Origin: Amoebophrya sp. A120
Taxonomy: Eukaryota; Sar; Dinophyceae; Syndiniales; Amoebophryaceae
DNA: 64,000 nt
Assembly (NCBI GenBank): GCA_905178155.1
Contig: CAJINV010000004.1
Span: 7,475,707 to 7,539,706 of the forward strand
Direction: 5' to 3'
Shown here: piece by piece, positions 23,128 through 33,903 of the stretch
Layout of the letters: every line of letters starts with the position of its first letter
How positions within the stretch are numbered: the first letter of the stretch is position 1
Notes under the pieces: generated by a model
The model's input: only the letters and a program-made list of their open reading frames with translations
Database searches by the model: none
What the model was told of the DNA's origin: nothing
Program-made: the position numbers and the translations under genes

Positions 23128-23439
23128 TGGCACTGCGTTCTTTCAGAAGTCCTTCAAAATTAACGTAGACGATCTACTTACTGAAATATCTTTGTTGAGA
23201 TCGCTCATAGAAGTGACAAAACAGAAATGTCCTCGTGACGGCGCGTTTATAATTGTTCCGAAAAAAAGGAGGAAGTACGTACGTAAGTACTTATGTTGAC
23301 AGCAGCATCTTAGCAGGAGCGTTCTTTGTGAAGATCATCGCGCCACGAATTTGAAACGAAAAGTTGTATGCGCGCTCGCCGACAAAAAATAAAAACACAA
23401 GCTGGAAAAAATCAACAGCAACAAAGTACATTCTGTGAA

Positions 23440-23862
23440 GATCTTTTCAGGGTAGTACTCGTAAAGTCAGATCCCTCATCAATTATATTTCCTTCCGGTG
23501 AACCGATCCGGCGATAGCTGTGTCGAAGGATTCTTCTATCAACCACTCCGACCGGGCTCTTTCCCATCTTAACACTGGCAGTCGAGGCTAAAGAAACGGA
23601 GTGGCGGAGGCCAACATCACGCTCGACAAAGAAGCATGCAGTCCTCGTGTGTGCCATTTTACAAGCTACGTACTTTGAATCTTTATTCACATGAGCAGAC
23701 TACTTCTTGCTTACTTTAAGTCAAAGTAAATGGAATAATTCTTATTCACATTGTTGACTCTGCGTCTTCAACTCGTAAATGCACTCGCTATTCGGAGACT
23801 CGTCATATACATGTCGTGAATGTTCATCGATTGTGAATAAGACCACAAATCCACTTCAGCGG
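23440..23862. repeat. Segmental duplication, non-coding part, copy 1
   Basis: Matches 33450-33903 with many small indels, directly downstream of both RapZ-C-like copies. It shows that the whole 3' region was duplicated. Confidence 0.85.
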
Positions 23863-24672
23863 CTAACAGATCGTCAAGTGATGAGTCCTCGCGTTCGGGT
23901 AGTAGAGCTTTTTCAGCAGCTCGGCCGCCGCGACGCTCCGTATGCATTGCAAAAGTATCGTACTAGTAGAAAAAGCATTACAAATTTTTCCAGAAGGGAA
24001 AATGATATTTGTAATGCTGAATAAGCTAGGGAGCCAGATTTGTCATGCATGACTGCAATGACTACGAGTACGATGCTTTGGCACAGGATACTTCGATGCC
24101 TTCCCTTGCGGCAGTTCACCGCAATGGCGTGAAAATTTTCCGCCTCGACTTATGGATTGCAAACATGTCTGGGTCTGGAAGAGTGCAAACTTGTCATGCA
24201 GAATTTGCATGCCCCATAAGGTCTCGTCTGGAATGCAGGACATAGCATGACAGAATCTGCGTGGTCTCTATCATGCCTGTCCTACATGAGAAATTCCCTC
24301 TCATGGTGGTAAGAAAAGGGCGTCTTTTGTTGATCACGCAAGACAGATTTTTGTGTGATCCACAGGACGTGTCACAAGTTCCATCCTTCCAGAGGACTCA
24401 GACATTTTTACATTTAATACGACTTTCTTCACCACCATTTCCATCCAGACCGGGAATAGCGAGCACCGGGAAATTTTGCTCTGGATTTCCAGCGAATAAA
24501 GCCCGTTCATCTTCTTCAAATTTATACCCGAGCCCTTCCCCGAGAGCACCGTCGCGTTGAAGTTCGCCTGGGCTTGCTTCGGGGTCGTTTTCAAAATCGC
24601 CCGGTCCCACGTGTTATCAACTGCAAAGACCAACACTGTTATGAATATGATCATTCTCAACGCAAAGACCAA
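23863..24672 (-). CDS. RapZ-C-like gene copy 1, 5'-truncated duplicate
   Basis: Exons 24672-24420, 24150-24091 and 23940-23863, interrupted by introners B and A. The spliced product repeats the C-terminal part of the 33904-37255 protein (WDRAILKTTPKQAQANF ... AVNCRKGRHRSVAAAELL) and stops at the same place. It carries one 3-nt in-frame insertion (NGLYSLE against NGLSLE), so both copies evolved as coding sequence. Homology to the full gene ends at 24616, where sequence resembling an introner end (TATCAACTGCAAAG) begins; ATG 24672 and its hydrophobic leader lie beyond that point and may be accidental. No RWD domain or upstream exon was found. It may be a truncated gene, a pseudogene, or have an upstream exon I cannot see. 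Confidence 0.6.
23941..24090 (-). mobile_element. Introner, family A, absent from the duplicate copy
   Basis: Repeat CGAAG/CGGAG. The paralogous site at 33976-33982 is empty with a single CTTCG (+ strand), so this is an insertion. Splicing restores GRHRSVAAAE. Confidence 0.93.
24151..24419 (-). mobile_element. Introner, family B, absent from the duplicate copy
   Basis: Repeat CGACT (+ strand) on both sides; the paralogous site near 34032 has one CGACT and no insert. Splicing gives VVKKV|EAENFHA. Confidence 0.93.
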
Positions 24673-26276
24673 CTGCGAAGCTTCCTTTCAGTGTGGTGAA
24701 CAACAAATCTAGGAAATTTCGTGAGGTTAATACGATGATCCTCAACGTAAACTAATATATGGGCGCTACCAATTGTGCACTCCAGTACTGTGCGTCTATT
24801 GGGTTTATTACAACCAAGCCTGCCACTGCGCATTCAAAAGTCCAGCATCGGTCTTCTTCGTTTCTCCATCGTGTTTGCGTTCCTTCTCATCATGCAGCTG
24901 CATGCGTCTAGTTTTCCGAAGTAACATGCTACTGCGCTACTACGAGAAATGTACCTGTGCGATGGTGCGAGCTCTTAGTTTAGCTCTGTGCGATTATATA
25001 TATCAACTGCAAAAGCGTCTGGGTCTGGAAGAGTGCCAGACTTGTCATGCAGGTTTTCCATGACCAATGAGGTCTGGTATGTTGTAAGGACGTAGCGTGA
25101 CAGATTCTGTGAGAGTTCTAGAGTTCTACTTCTATCATGCCTACTGAAACTGCATGAGAAACTGCCTCTCGATTAGGTCAAAAGTGGACAGCTTTTGGTA
25201 ATCATGCAACATCAACACAGCTCTTCACATGATTCAGCTCTAGGATGACAAGTTGCAGTGCAACTTGTCATCCTAGAGCTGAATCATGTGGTTGGGTGCA
25301 GCACCCTAACACTTGAGCAAGTTGGGTGCAGCACCCTAACTGACCCAGACACTTTTGCAGTCGATATGGGAATGCTGGCGCTATACTAGGCACGATTTTG
25401 CATTCACAAATCGGGTGTCCTCTAGAACCTCTGACATTTTCCCGTCTCCATATGAAATAGCATGTTGTCAAGCAGTGATTTAGTGTGGAAATAGCCATCA
25501 TCCGAGCAAGTAAATCGAAATACCTATTTGATGGGTGCTGTCTTGATGGTATATAAAGATAAACCTACTGGGATACAGGCTCGCTAGATAGCATGCGCAT
25601 CGGATGCAGCATGATAAATTTTAATTTGGAGGCCAAAGTGAAAAAATCTACTGCATGAACAATTAAAAACGCGGGTCAAACGTTTATTACATAGCAGATG
25701 TAAAAATCGATGCTAACGCCTGCCACATAGGCATATCGCATTGAATTGCTCAGGATCGTTCTAACAAGACAGGGGTCCTCAAAATATTTCGTGACGCAAA
25801 ACGCACAGACTTCTCCTCTAAACCACTGGGGCGTATATCTACCTCGGCTTAGGCACAATCGGTTGAAACAAAAGAGGATAAAATCGTGGCTGTGCGTCCT
25901 CCATTTATCCTTGTTTCCTTTCCCCACTTCCTCATCTTTTCAACAACCTTCTTTATCTCGATATACAGAAAATAACTATAAGCAATGGCAATGGATTTTT
26001 CTCGACAGCACAATTGTGATGCAAATTGAAAATGAGCAATTGGCAATCACGCAATGGATTTTTTCTCGACAAAACGCGCCTATGAAATAAAAATAAAAGG
26101 CGACTGAATTTCTATAATTATAATCGTTCTATTGCAGCTGTTTTTCTGCGAAAGAGAAAGATGTTGATAGAAAGCCCCAGCAGGCTAGTACAACTGGTAC
26201 TACTAACTGCGGTACTACGGCTATTTCGCCGATGCAAAGTTCACCTCTCAATAATTTCGCCTTCGCGTCCCCAAAA
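24617..26276. other. Intergenic region with an orphan introner
   Basis: Contains the family B element 25001-25366 and its fold-back. The rest has no supported gene; 24617-24630 resembles an introner terminus without a visible partner. Confidence 0.5.
25001..25366. mobile_element. Orphan introner, family B, with fold-back tail
   Basis: Family B ends, but no matching target repeat and no coding exons on either side. The right half has been inverted and duplicated: 25226-25257 and 25259-25290 are perfect 32-bp inverted copies around one base, followed by two near-palindromic GTTGGGTGCAGCACCCTAAC units. Confidence 0.85.
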
Positions 26277-29200
26277 CTACCCGCTGTAGTGGCAGCTCCC
26301 GTCCGGCCTCGTTTCCTTGCCCTTGCCGAACCTCCTGCCGTTCCAAAAACCCCCTTCGTACTTGCTCCCGTCCGGCAACGTCTCCACGCCCTGACCGTGC
26401 TTCTCGTTTCCCTCAAACTCCCCCTCGTACCTGACTCCGTCTGGCGACACGAGCACGCCCTTGCCATGCCTCTTTCCAAAAACGAACTGCCCGTCGTACG
26501 TCGACCCATCCTCATTCGTAGTACGTCGACCCACCCGTCGTACGTCGTACGTCGACCCACCCACCCACGCGCCCTGGCCGTGGTACTTGTCCTTCAACCA
26601 CCCTCCATTGTACTCCACCCGCCCGTTCGGGAACGTCAGCGTGCCTTTGCCGTCCCTCTGGCCAAGACACCAGTGCCCGTCGTATTTCCGGCCATCCGAA
26701 TACGCGTGCACGCCCTGCCCGTGGGGCTTGTTATTCTGCCAACTTCCGTCGTACTCCACCCGCCCGCTCGCCAACGTCAACGTGCCCCTGCCGTGCCTCT
26801 TGTGGTTCTTCCACTGCCCGTTGTACGTCGACCCATCCGTATCCCTGTACACGCCATAGCCGTGTCGTGAGCCGTCGGACCACTCTCCCTCGTACTCCCG
26901 CTGCTCGTCCGCCGACGTCCACCTACCCCATCCGTGCCTCGTCTTGCCATCTTTGAGGAACCCGTTGTACATCGACCCATATGGCGTTCTCAAATGTTAC
27001 ATTCTCAACTGTTACATGATTTGTCATGCAAAATGAGCACTAACGCCCACACGGTGAAGCTACTTCGCATGACAAATTTTGGAAGGGCTAAACAGCATGG
27101 CAATCTGTGCCGAATTTGTAATGCAAGAGTTGCAAGGTCCGCCCTTTCCCTGTTGCCATTCTTGCAGCACAGATTCATGTAACAGTTGAGAATGTAACAA
27201 TTGAGAATCCCATAACCCATCCCGTAACCGTATGGACTGTCTAGAAGTGGAGGACGCCCCAATGCCATCTCCAACCGGTATCAAATGTAAAAATGTCTGG
27301 GTCTGGAAGAATGCGAGAATCTGTCATACGCATTTGCATGAGCCATGATGTCTGTGATGCATACCCGAGCAATACAGATTTTCTGAAGGCTTCTTGATGC
27401 CTATTCCGCATGACAAATGCCTTCTCAGCGTAGCAAAAATTGCATTCCCTTTGGTACTCATGCAGTACAGATTTTTTTTGAATCCTAATGCAGCATCACT
27501 AGTTGCATTCTTCCAGACCCAGACATTTTTACACTTGATAACCGGACCAAAACGTTGATACGGCACGAGGACTTGGGGGGCAACGACCGGAAAGGGATGC
27601 ACCACACTCATCGCGCCCGACGATGCTTGTGCCGGCGAGTTGCCGCAAGCGGGCAAGGACTGGGGCGGTGGCGGTGGAGGTTGTGGCGTGTGGCCTACTA
27701 CTTGATGTTGCGGCTATCAAGTGCAAAAATCGATCTGGGTCTGCAAGGATGTATGAATGTTTGTCATGCTTGCCTGGCATAACTCTATAAATTTGCCACG
27801 CACGTTACCCAAGAGCCCCATTTTTCTGTGATGCAGAAACGCAGTTTGTCATTCAGAATAGGCAAAGCCTAGAAGCTCAGAATCAGAGACTTGTCATGCT
27901 GAGCCAGCATTTCTGGCCTCATGCTCATCACGAGACGCCACCCAGCATCACAAGTTTCCAGACCCAGTCCCAGACGTTTTTACATTTGATAGCGGCCAAG
28001 TTTGGACGTTTTCCGGCACCGGTCCGAGACGGGGCCTGGGCAAACTCCCGGTGGCGCAGGGGGCTCCTCCGGGGCGCGTACCCGATTGGCTGACAAACGC
28101 AAGCGGTACAATAGAAATAATTGGGTGTCCCCTTTGATGGCCTTGGTTAACGTCGCTGAGGTTTGCCACATCAGGATCGTCGCTGCGGTTTGCAGGAGCG
28201 GAGACAGAGCCAGAGCCGCCACCCACATCACTCAGGATCGTCGACAAACGCCCATCATACCCTGGACCTGCTCTGTGAGATATCGTGACGGGGGACGCAG
28301 GGGCTTCAGGACACGATGGACAAAACGAGTCTTCAACAGACCTCAGTGTGCCGAGCGCCACACGAGAGCCTGGCACACCATGTCCGCAAAACTCTTGATC
28401 GTTACGCTCAGGTGGGAAGCTCGGATCCACCCCTAATTCCAGCGTGAACAAATTCGTACCCTGCGCTTGTTGGTCGCGGCTGCGTTTGAAGAAAGCCAGG
28501 CCAGCGACGATGCCGGTCTGGAGCCCGTGGCTCGTGGGGGACAAAAATTTTTTACGGAATTCCCCGACGACTCTCGACTTGTCGTGGTGCCGTGCAGGCA
28601 CCGCCAAAGCCCTTTTGGGGTTTTCAACCGCTTTCCGGAAAAGCCGCGCGCCCGCGTCTGCGAACCGCTGCGCTGAGGAAAAAAACAAATCTCCCTCGCT
28701 AAGGCGGGTTGTAAGGCCCTCGGACAACATGTGCCCCGCTGGCTGCCAAGCGAAACGGTAGAAAGCATCGCCGTGTTCCTGGGCCGGGGAGACCCCCAAC
28801 TGCGCGACAGCATCCTGCACCAACGTGTGGGGCACGGCGAAGGCGGAGCGGGAACTTCCTCTTCTGCTCCATCCAAAACGAATTTCTTCGAGCGCCAGCT
28901 TATTGTCGCAAGCGAAAACAACGTGGTCGAAACTCATCGACATGGTGCGTCGCTCGCTATCCTGTGCAAAAGTATCGTACTCGTAGTAGTAGTACTAGTA
29001 TTCGCAATCATGCATTACAAATCTCCCTCGTAACCTAAATGTAAATCCGCATTACAAGTTCCATTTTTCATGCTGAGGGAATTTTTTGTCAACAGGCGAT
29101 TTGTATTAGTACGATGGTGCTTTTGCATTTCATACCCAGCGAAGACTGTGATCGCGCGCGCCAATCCCCGAAGCTCGGCAATGGACGAGAGCTCGAGCGA

Positions 29201-32200
29201 ACTCCCCTCCTCTCGTCGTCGGAACACCGCCGGGACCAACGTGGAGGCCGTCCCCTGGTCAGATTGCGTCTCGGGCGCGCTGCTCGACACAGATTCTCTT
29301 GACATGGAACGGGTGCGTCGAAAGGAGCCCGAGCGGCGGCCAACGTTTGGCTCAGGGATCGGCTGCAGAAAAAAATTGCGGATGGACACAAAATCATTCT
29401 GCGGCACGGAAGCGACGTGTTCTTTCGTTTCCTCGTCGAAGACGGTCGTCAAGGAGACGCCAGCGCGCTGCAGTAGCTCCTTGTCAAAACCTCTCACCGC
29501 CTGACCGAACATCTTCTGCCCTTTATGGAGGCCGTCGTTGAAAAGCTCATCGTGCAGCCAGCGCCTTTTTTTCTCGAAAAACTCCTTCCGGAAGCGCTTT
29601 GCAAGCGCGTACTGAGCCGCCAACGTATTCGCAACCTTGTCATTTTCGTTGTCGAAGCCGAAACTTCCAACGAGGGCCGTTTCGGTGCGCGTCAGCAGCT
29701 CGGCCAGGGAGTGAATTTTCTCTTTCTGACTCTCAGCAGTCACGAACCTGCCCGACAGTGCTTCATCATTGACCGCCTTGCTTGTAGCCAGCGAAACGAC
29801 GAACTTACAGGGCCTGCCGCCGCACTCTGTGTTTTTCAGATCGAGCACATACCCGCTGTCGTTCAAGAAGCCGTCAGTCTCGTAATCGTCGTCGTCCGGC
29901 ACTCTTTGTCTTTTATGGATTGCAAGAATGCCTGGGTCTGGAAGATGAAGAGACTTGTCACGCAGGTTAGTTTAACGTGGTCCATGGGCTCTGGAATGCA
30001 GAACCAAGCACGACAGGTTCTCTGAGATCTGTATCATGGATGCCTATCCTGCATGCGAAACTCCCTCTCGACTTGGTCAGAAGTGCACCACGTTTGGTAA
30101 TCGTGCAACACAAATTCTTGCATGATCCAGATCTAGCATGACAAGCTGCATCCTTCCAAACACATTTGCAACGCATATCGTTTGATCTCGTACGATTGGG
30201 CGTACACTGCGTACGACGCGACCGCACCAGTGCGGTCCTGTCTTCTATCACGGCTTCTGTCACTGCTCCCGCCACTGCTTCCGTCGCTGCTATCTTGTTC
30301 ACTATCACTGCTTCCGTCACTGAACACGACCAGAACGGTTCTCCGGTCTTTGGCGGGCCCGCGGCCCTGGGTCGTGGCCTATCAAATGCAAATAAGTATG
30401 TCTGAGTCGGGGTGTGGAAGATTGCAGATTTTATTTCGGTCATGCTGGTTTTCCATGTCTCACTCGGAACGTCTGGCATGCTGGAAGCCATGTTCACAGG
30501 TTTTGAGAAGGTTCCGCAAAATTAATCATGCGTATTATATCAGCATCACAAATTCTCTACTTCGATGCCGCGAAGTGGGGCACTTGTACTTTTGGTGCCT
30601 ATGCATGAAAAGTTTGTGTGTCGTGAGTGTGTTGTAAGATACGCATCACAAGTTCCAATCTTTCCGGGAGACCCAGAGGACATATTTCCAATGCATATGG
30701 CCAAGACCATTTCCTTCGCGATTTCGCGAAACGTCTTTTCGAGCGAAGCGACTTCATGGATGTGTCAGGATCGAAATGGACAAAATCGAAAAATTTGCGA
30801 TGCGTAAAATTTAGGGCACTGGCGGCCTGTATTGGAAAGCAGGCAAATGAGATCGATTGTAAGTAAGCTTGTTTAGGGGCGCGCGATGTGCTGCCACGAG
30901 AGTACGTAGCACGACAGGAGCAGTCTTCTTTGCCCAAACAGCGCGACAGACTAGATTTCAGCGCTCCCGAAATTACTATTGAAACTGCAGCAACTAGCCA
31001 AAATTGGCATTCCTACCCTGGTTCCAGGGCAGGTTCCAGGGTAGGTAACAGGGCGAGATACTGGATTTAACGATGGGGGGGGCACAGCCTCACCAGGAAC
31101 CGACCCAGGAACCGAATCCACCCGACTCCTCAACCGACCGATACAGCTCGGGGGAAAAAACAAACACGAGCTGTGGACTCGGGTGAAGAGTCGGGTAAAA
31201 GTCGGGTCCAGGGTAGGTTTTGAGAAGGGTAAAGTTAGTTGGGGAAGTAGGTCGCGACAGGCAGAGCGACCTTACCCGACTTTACCCGACTCCAACCGAT
31301 GCGATATTCTTTGCCGATATGTCTGGGTCTGGAAGAGCCCAGGTCTGTCATGCATATTTGGCCTGATCCACTATGGCGCAGGCTACTTTGTCACGCATAT
31401 TGCGCACGATCCCCTTTTTCATGCATATTTTGCGCGATTCACTTCGTCATGCATAATTTGCATGAGCCCAAGTTTGTTTGTCGTGCATATTTTGCATGAG
31501 CCGTCACACATTAAAGCTAGATGCTTACAGACCCACACATATCGGAGCTGGTCACCAAATGCCAAGGCGATGACAAAATGCAAAACATTGGGCGAAGCAA
31601 GGCGGCGCCCGGTTTCTCGCGGGGACTGGCATGGGGACACGGAGGGGGCAAAACCACGCCAAAAAGCTGCGCGGCCGGCTTTTTCGAAGCAAGCGAAACC
31701 GGCGCCCGTTTTTTTACGCGTTTCCGCATGAGGGCACGGAGCAAAGCCACGCCAAAAAGCTTGCCGGCTGGCTTTTTGAAGCGAAGCAAGCGAAGCCGGC
31801 GCCCATTTTTTGCGTTTTTCCGCCAGGTGGAACGGAGCAAAACCGCGCCAGAATGCTCTGCGGTTGGCCTTCTAGCAGCTAGCGAAACAGCGCGACAGAC
31901 TAGATTTCAGTGCTCCCGAAATTTGTCATGCGCCACTTGGGAACTGAGAGGACTTCATTGATTTTCATTTTGTGCATCACAAGTTTTTCGATTTTGTCCA
32001 TTTCGAAGATTCTGACACTTTCATAGACTTCCTCCTCAATGTGCACGCCGCTACTACTACTCCTACTACTCGCCACGCTGGCGCCGCGAGAACTAGATCT
32101 AGAACTACGCTTGGCCTTCGCCTTCGGGTTGTTCGGCTTGCGTTCGCGGCTCCTCGATATAAAAGTGCACAACCCCCCATCCCCCTCATTTATCATGCAA

Positions 32201-32532
32201 AGTGCCAACGTGAGTCGCTGGCTTAGTAAGCCATTTGCATGAAAAGTTCTGATAGCCCAAATAGCACAGCACTTCTCTGGTGCAAATTTATTGTCCTGCC
32301 AAACCGGCATTCTGGCTGATGCTTGTATTGGTATTGCCGCTCCTCATGCAATAAGTACAAATGAGGGGGAGGGGGAGTTGTGCAATCTCCTACCCGCCCC
32401 CGCGCTGCGGCTTCCACTATTCGCGGGGCTGCGGCTTCGACGCCCTTTACCCTTTGTAGATGGCGGTTTCGTCCCGGCCGCGGCCACGACCCTTTCTGTC
32501 GCAGCGAGAACGAAAATAAGAAAAAGCTTCAT
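26277..32532 (-). CDS. Signal-peptide protein with C-terminal MORN repeats; eight introners
   Basis: Nine exons: 32532-32387, 32154-32026, 30755-30698, 30379-30178, 29913-29135, 28957-27992, 27714-27541, 27278-27215, 26979-26277; about 1,060 residues. The start MKLFLIFVLAATERVVAAAG looks like a signal peptide. Next comes an SR-rich, disordered segment, a region with DDDDYETDGF and long charged helices (RFRKEFFEKKRRWLHDEL), a middle region without a recognised domain, a Pro-rich linker, and about ten MORN repeats of some 23 residues (YNGQWKNHKRHGRGTLTL type), ending at TAG 26277. MORN arrays usually scaffold membrane or cytoskeleton contacts. All introner joins keep frame by the repeat rule except the one at 28958, whose flanks are degenerate. 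One MORN unit carries a short in-frame expansion (VRRVGRRTT). Confidence 0.75.
26980..27214 (-). mobile_element. Introner, family D
   Basis: Repeat TGGGT. Joins IRLRDG to SMYNGFLKDG, linking the MORN array to its upstream exons. Confidence 0.88.
27279..27540 (-). mobile_element. Introner, family B
   Basis: Perfect repeat CCGGT. Joins QRFGP to VGDGIGASS. Confidence 0.88.
27715..27991 (-). mobile_element. Introner, family B
   Basis: Perfect repeat GCCGC. Joins VQTWP to QHQVVGHTP. Confidence 0.88.
28958..29134 (-). mobile_element. Introner, family A, with degenerate flanks
   Basis: Family A ends, but the flanks match poorly (GCTGG/GCGAG) and repeat-based splicing hits a stop. Joining GGG to GATAGCGAG after the terminal CACAG keeps frame (TVFAG|DSERRTMSM). 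Confidence 0.75.
29914..30177 (-). mobile_element. Introner, family B
   Basis: Imperfect repeat AAACGA/AAAAGA. Joins QSYEIK to RQRVPDDDD. Confidence 0.82.
30380..30697 (-). mobile_element. Introner, family B, diverged
   Basis: Perfect repeat GGCCA; ends are diverged (GTCTGAGTCGGGGTG). Joins KEMVLA to TTQGRGPAK. Confidence 0.85.
30937..30974. repeat. 38-bp direct repeat inside the family I introner, left copy
   Basis: Matches 31886-31923 with one difference (C/T). The pair brackets about 0.91 kb of inserted sequence, which looks like a secondary insertion or duplication within a normal-sized element. Confidence 0.85.
31314..31545. mobile_element. Nested family B element inside the family I introner
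   Basis: CCGATATGTCTGGGTCTGG at the left and its inverted form at the right, with the usual internal CATGCATATT words. It lies wholly within an intron. Confidence 0.8.
31640..31880. repeat. Tandem repeat of about 110-120 bp units
   Basis: Two to three units with GGAGCAAARCCRCGCCA, AAGC and GCCGGC words, inside the composite introner. Confidence 0.75.
31886..31923. repeat. 38-bp direct repeat inside the family I introner, right copy
   Basis: Partner of 30937-30974. Confidence 0.85.
32155..32386 (-). mobile_element. Introner, family E
   Basis: GTGCACAACC and GGGGGAGTTGTGCA ends; repeat AGGAG. Joins RSAGAGR to SRERKPNN, linking the signal-peptide exon to the rest. Confidence 0.85.
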
Positions 32533-33112
32533 GATGTCGACAGGTAGCGATCTCCTCTACGACCTCCTTCTGCCTGCTACGTAGTACTTACCGCCCCCTG
32601 AGGATGACAGAGCTTCTTTTTGTTTTTCTATATTCTCTTATATAGAAATAAGTAAAATCCCAAAGGGAAGTTTGTTTAAATAGAGCACGGTAGCAGGTGA
32701 TGCTGATGCACAATCACAATCACAATCAGTTGGGCCACTTATAAATCCTCCTGCACCTCCTCCGACCGAGACGAAGGAATAAAAGTTGCTGAAGATGCTG
32801 AGGCTGACGCACCACTTCTTGTTCTTGATCTTGAAAAAATCAAAATATAAATAGCGGCTGCGGAAAAATAAAAGCGGTATATAGAATATCTGTGTCTCGA
32901 TCTACGATTCCAAAACTAGCACGATGCGGATTCTGAGGCGACTTTGTAGTTTTGTGGGGGTCAAAAGTTTCTACTCCTGCACTGGCTGAAGTAAGAGGCT
33001 GTGTGTTTTCGTGAAGCAGGAGGCTGACAAAAACCTCGACTGTCCCCTAAAGCGCTGGACGCCCTAGATTTGACAGCTCTTCATGTTCTTGCTCATGGCT
33101 TCCCTAGTACGG

Positions 33113-33208
33113 GGTCACTCACTCTAGACAGGGAACGCATTTTGTTACCGATCGGGATCCCGGGTCAGCACTCACTCTAGACAGGGATCGCATTTTGTTA
33201 CCGATTCT
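33113..33208. repeat. Two-copy tandem repeat, unit about 52 bp
   Basis: CACTCTAGACAGGGA followed by CGCATTTTGTTACCGAT occurs twice with near-perfect identity. Confidence 0.8.
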
Positions 33209-33449
33209 TGCACGAGCACGCTGCTGTCATCTTCTACCGATGTCGTGCTCCACAGATTTCTTCGGATTTCGTACTACAACGGTGTCTTATTGATTGTGGT
33301 CATCGATCCGGAAATTAAGATCTTTTCAACATGCAGCATATGGCCGCGACGAGATGCAATGAACAATGGATCTGCGTCTGTTCTACTTGAACAGACCTTT
33401 ACAGATGAAGCCAGAGATCATACGCGCAATCATGCTGGCTGATGATGAT

Positions 33450-33903
33450 CATTCTGCGAAGACTTTTTTGGGCTAGTACTCATGTCATACAGCTAGATAA
33501 CGATCTTTGATCAATTTCATTTACTTCCTTCCGGTGAACCGATCCGATAGTTGTATCTTCGAAGGATTCATCTTCTATCAACCACTCCGACATCAGGGTT
33601 CTTTCCCATCTTAACACGGGCAGTCGAGGCTAAAGAACTGGAGTGCTGGTGGAGGCCGAGAACATCACGCTCGACTACAAGGAAGCATGCACTCCTCGTG
33701 TGTGCCGTTTTACGCGCTACTCACGTATTTGCGGAATCTTTATAATTCACATGAGCAGACTACTTCTTGCTAGCTCACTTTCATTCTACATTCACATTGT
33801 TGACTCTGCGTCAACGTAAAAAAAATGCAGTCGCTATTCGGATATATGTCGTCAAAATAAATGTTCATCGATTGTGAGTAAGACCACAAATCCACTGCAG
33901 CGG
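33450..33903. repeat. Segmental duplication, non-coding part, copy 2
   Basis: Matches 23440-23862; see that entry. Confidence 0.85.

Larger units (their letters stand above)
30756..32025 (-). mobile_element. Composite 1.27-kb introner, family I
   Basis: Ends TGTCAGGATCGAAATGGACA with inverted partner; 6-bp repeat GAAGTC. Splicing gives HIEEEV|ASLEKTF in the MORN gene. It contains a nested family B element (31314-31545), G-rich degenerate repeats (about 31010-31290), tandem units of about 115 bp (31640-31880) and a 38-bp internal direct repeat (30937-30974, 31886-31923). Confidence 0.87.
32533..33903. other. Intergenic region
   Basis: Holds the upstream region of the MORN gene, a two-unit tandem repeat at 33113-33208 and the duplicated non-coding block 33450-33903. 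No gene recognised. Confidence 0.5.

Noticed and set aside
24617-25366. One large introner from 24617 to 25366 in the truncated RapZ-C-like copy
   Set aside because: The two outer ends lack a common flanking repeat, and no upstream exon matching the full gene follows.
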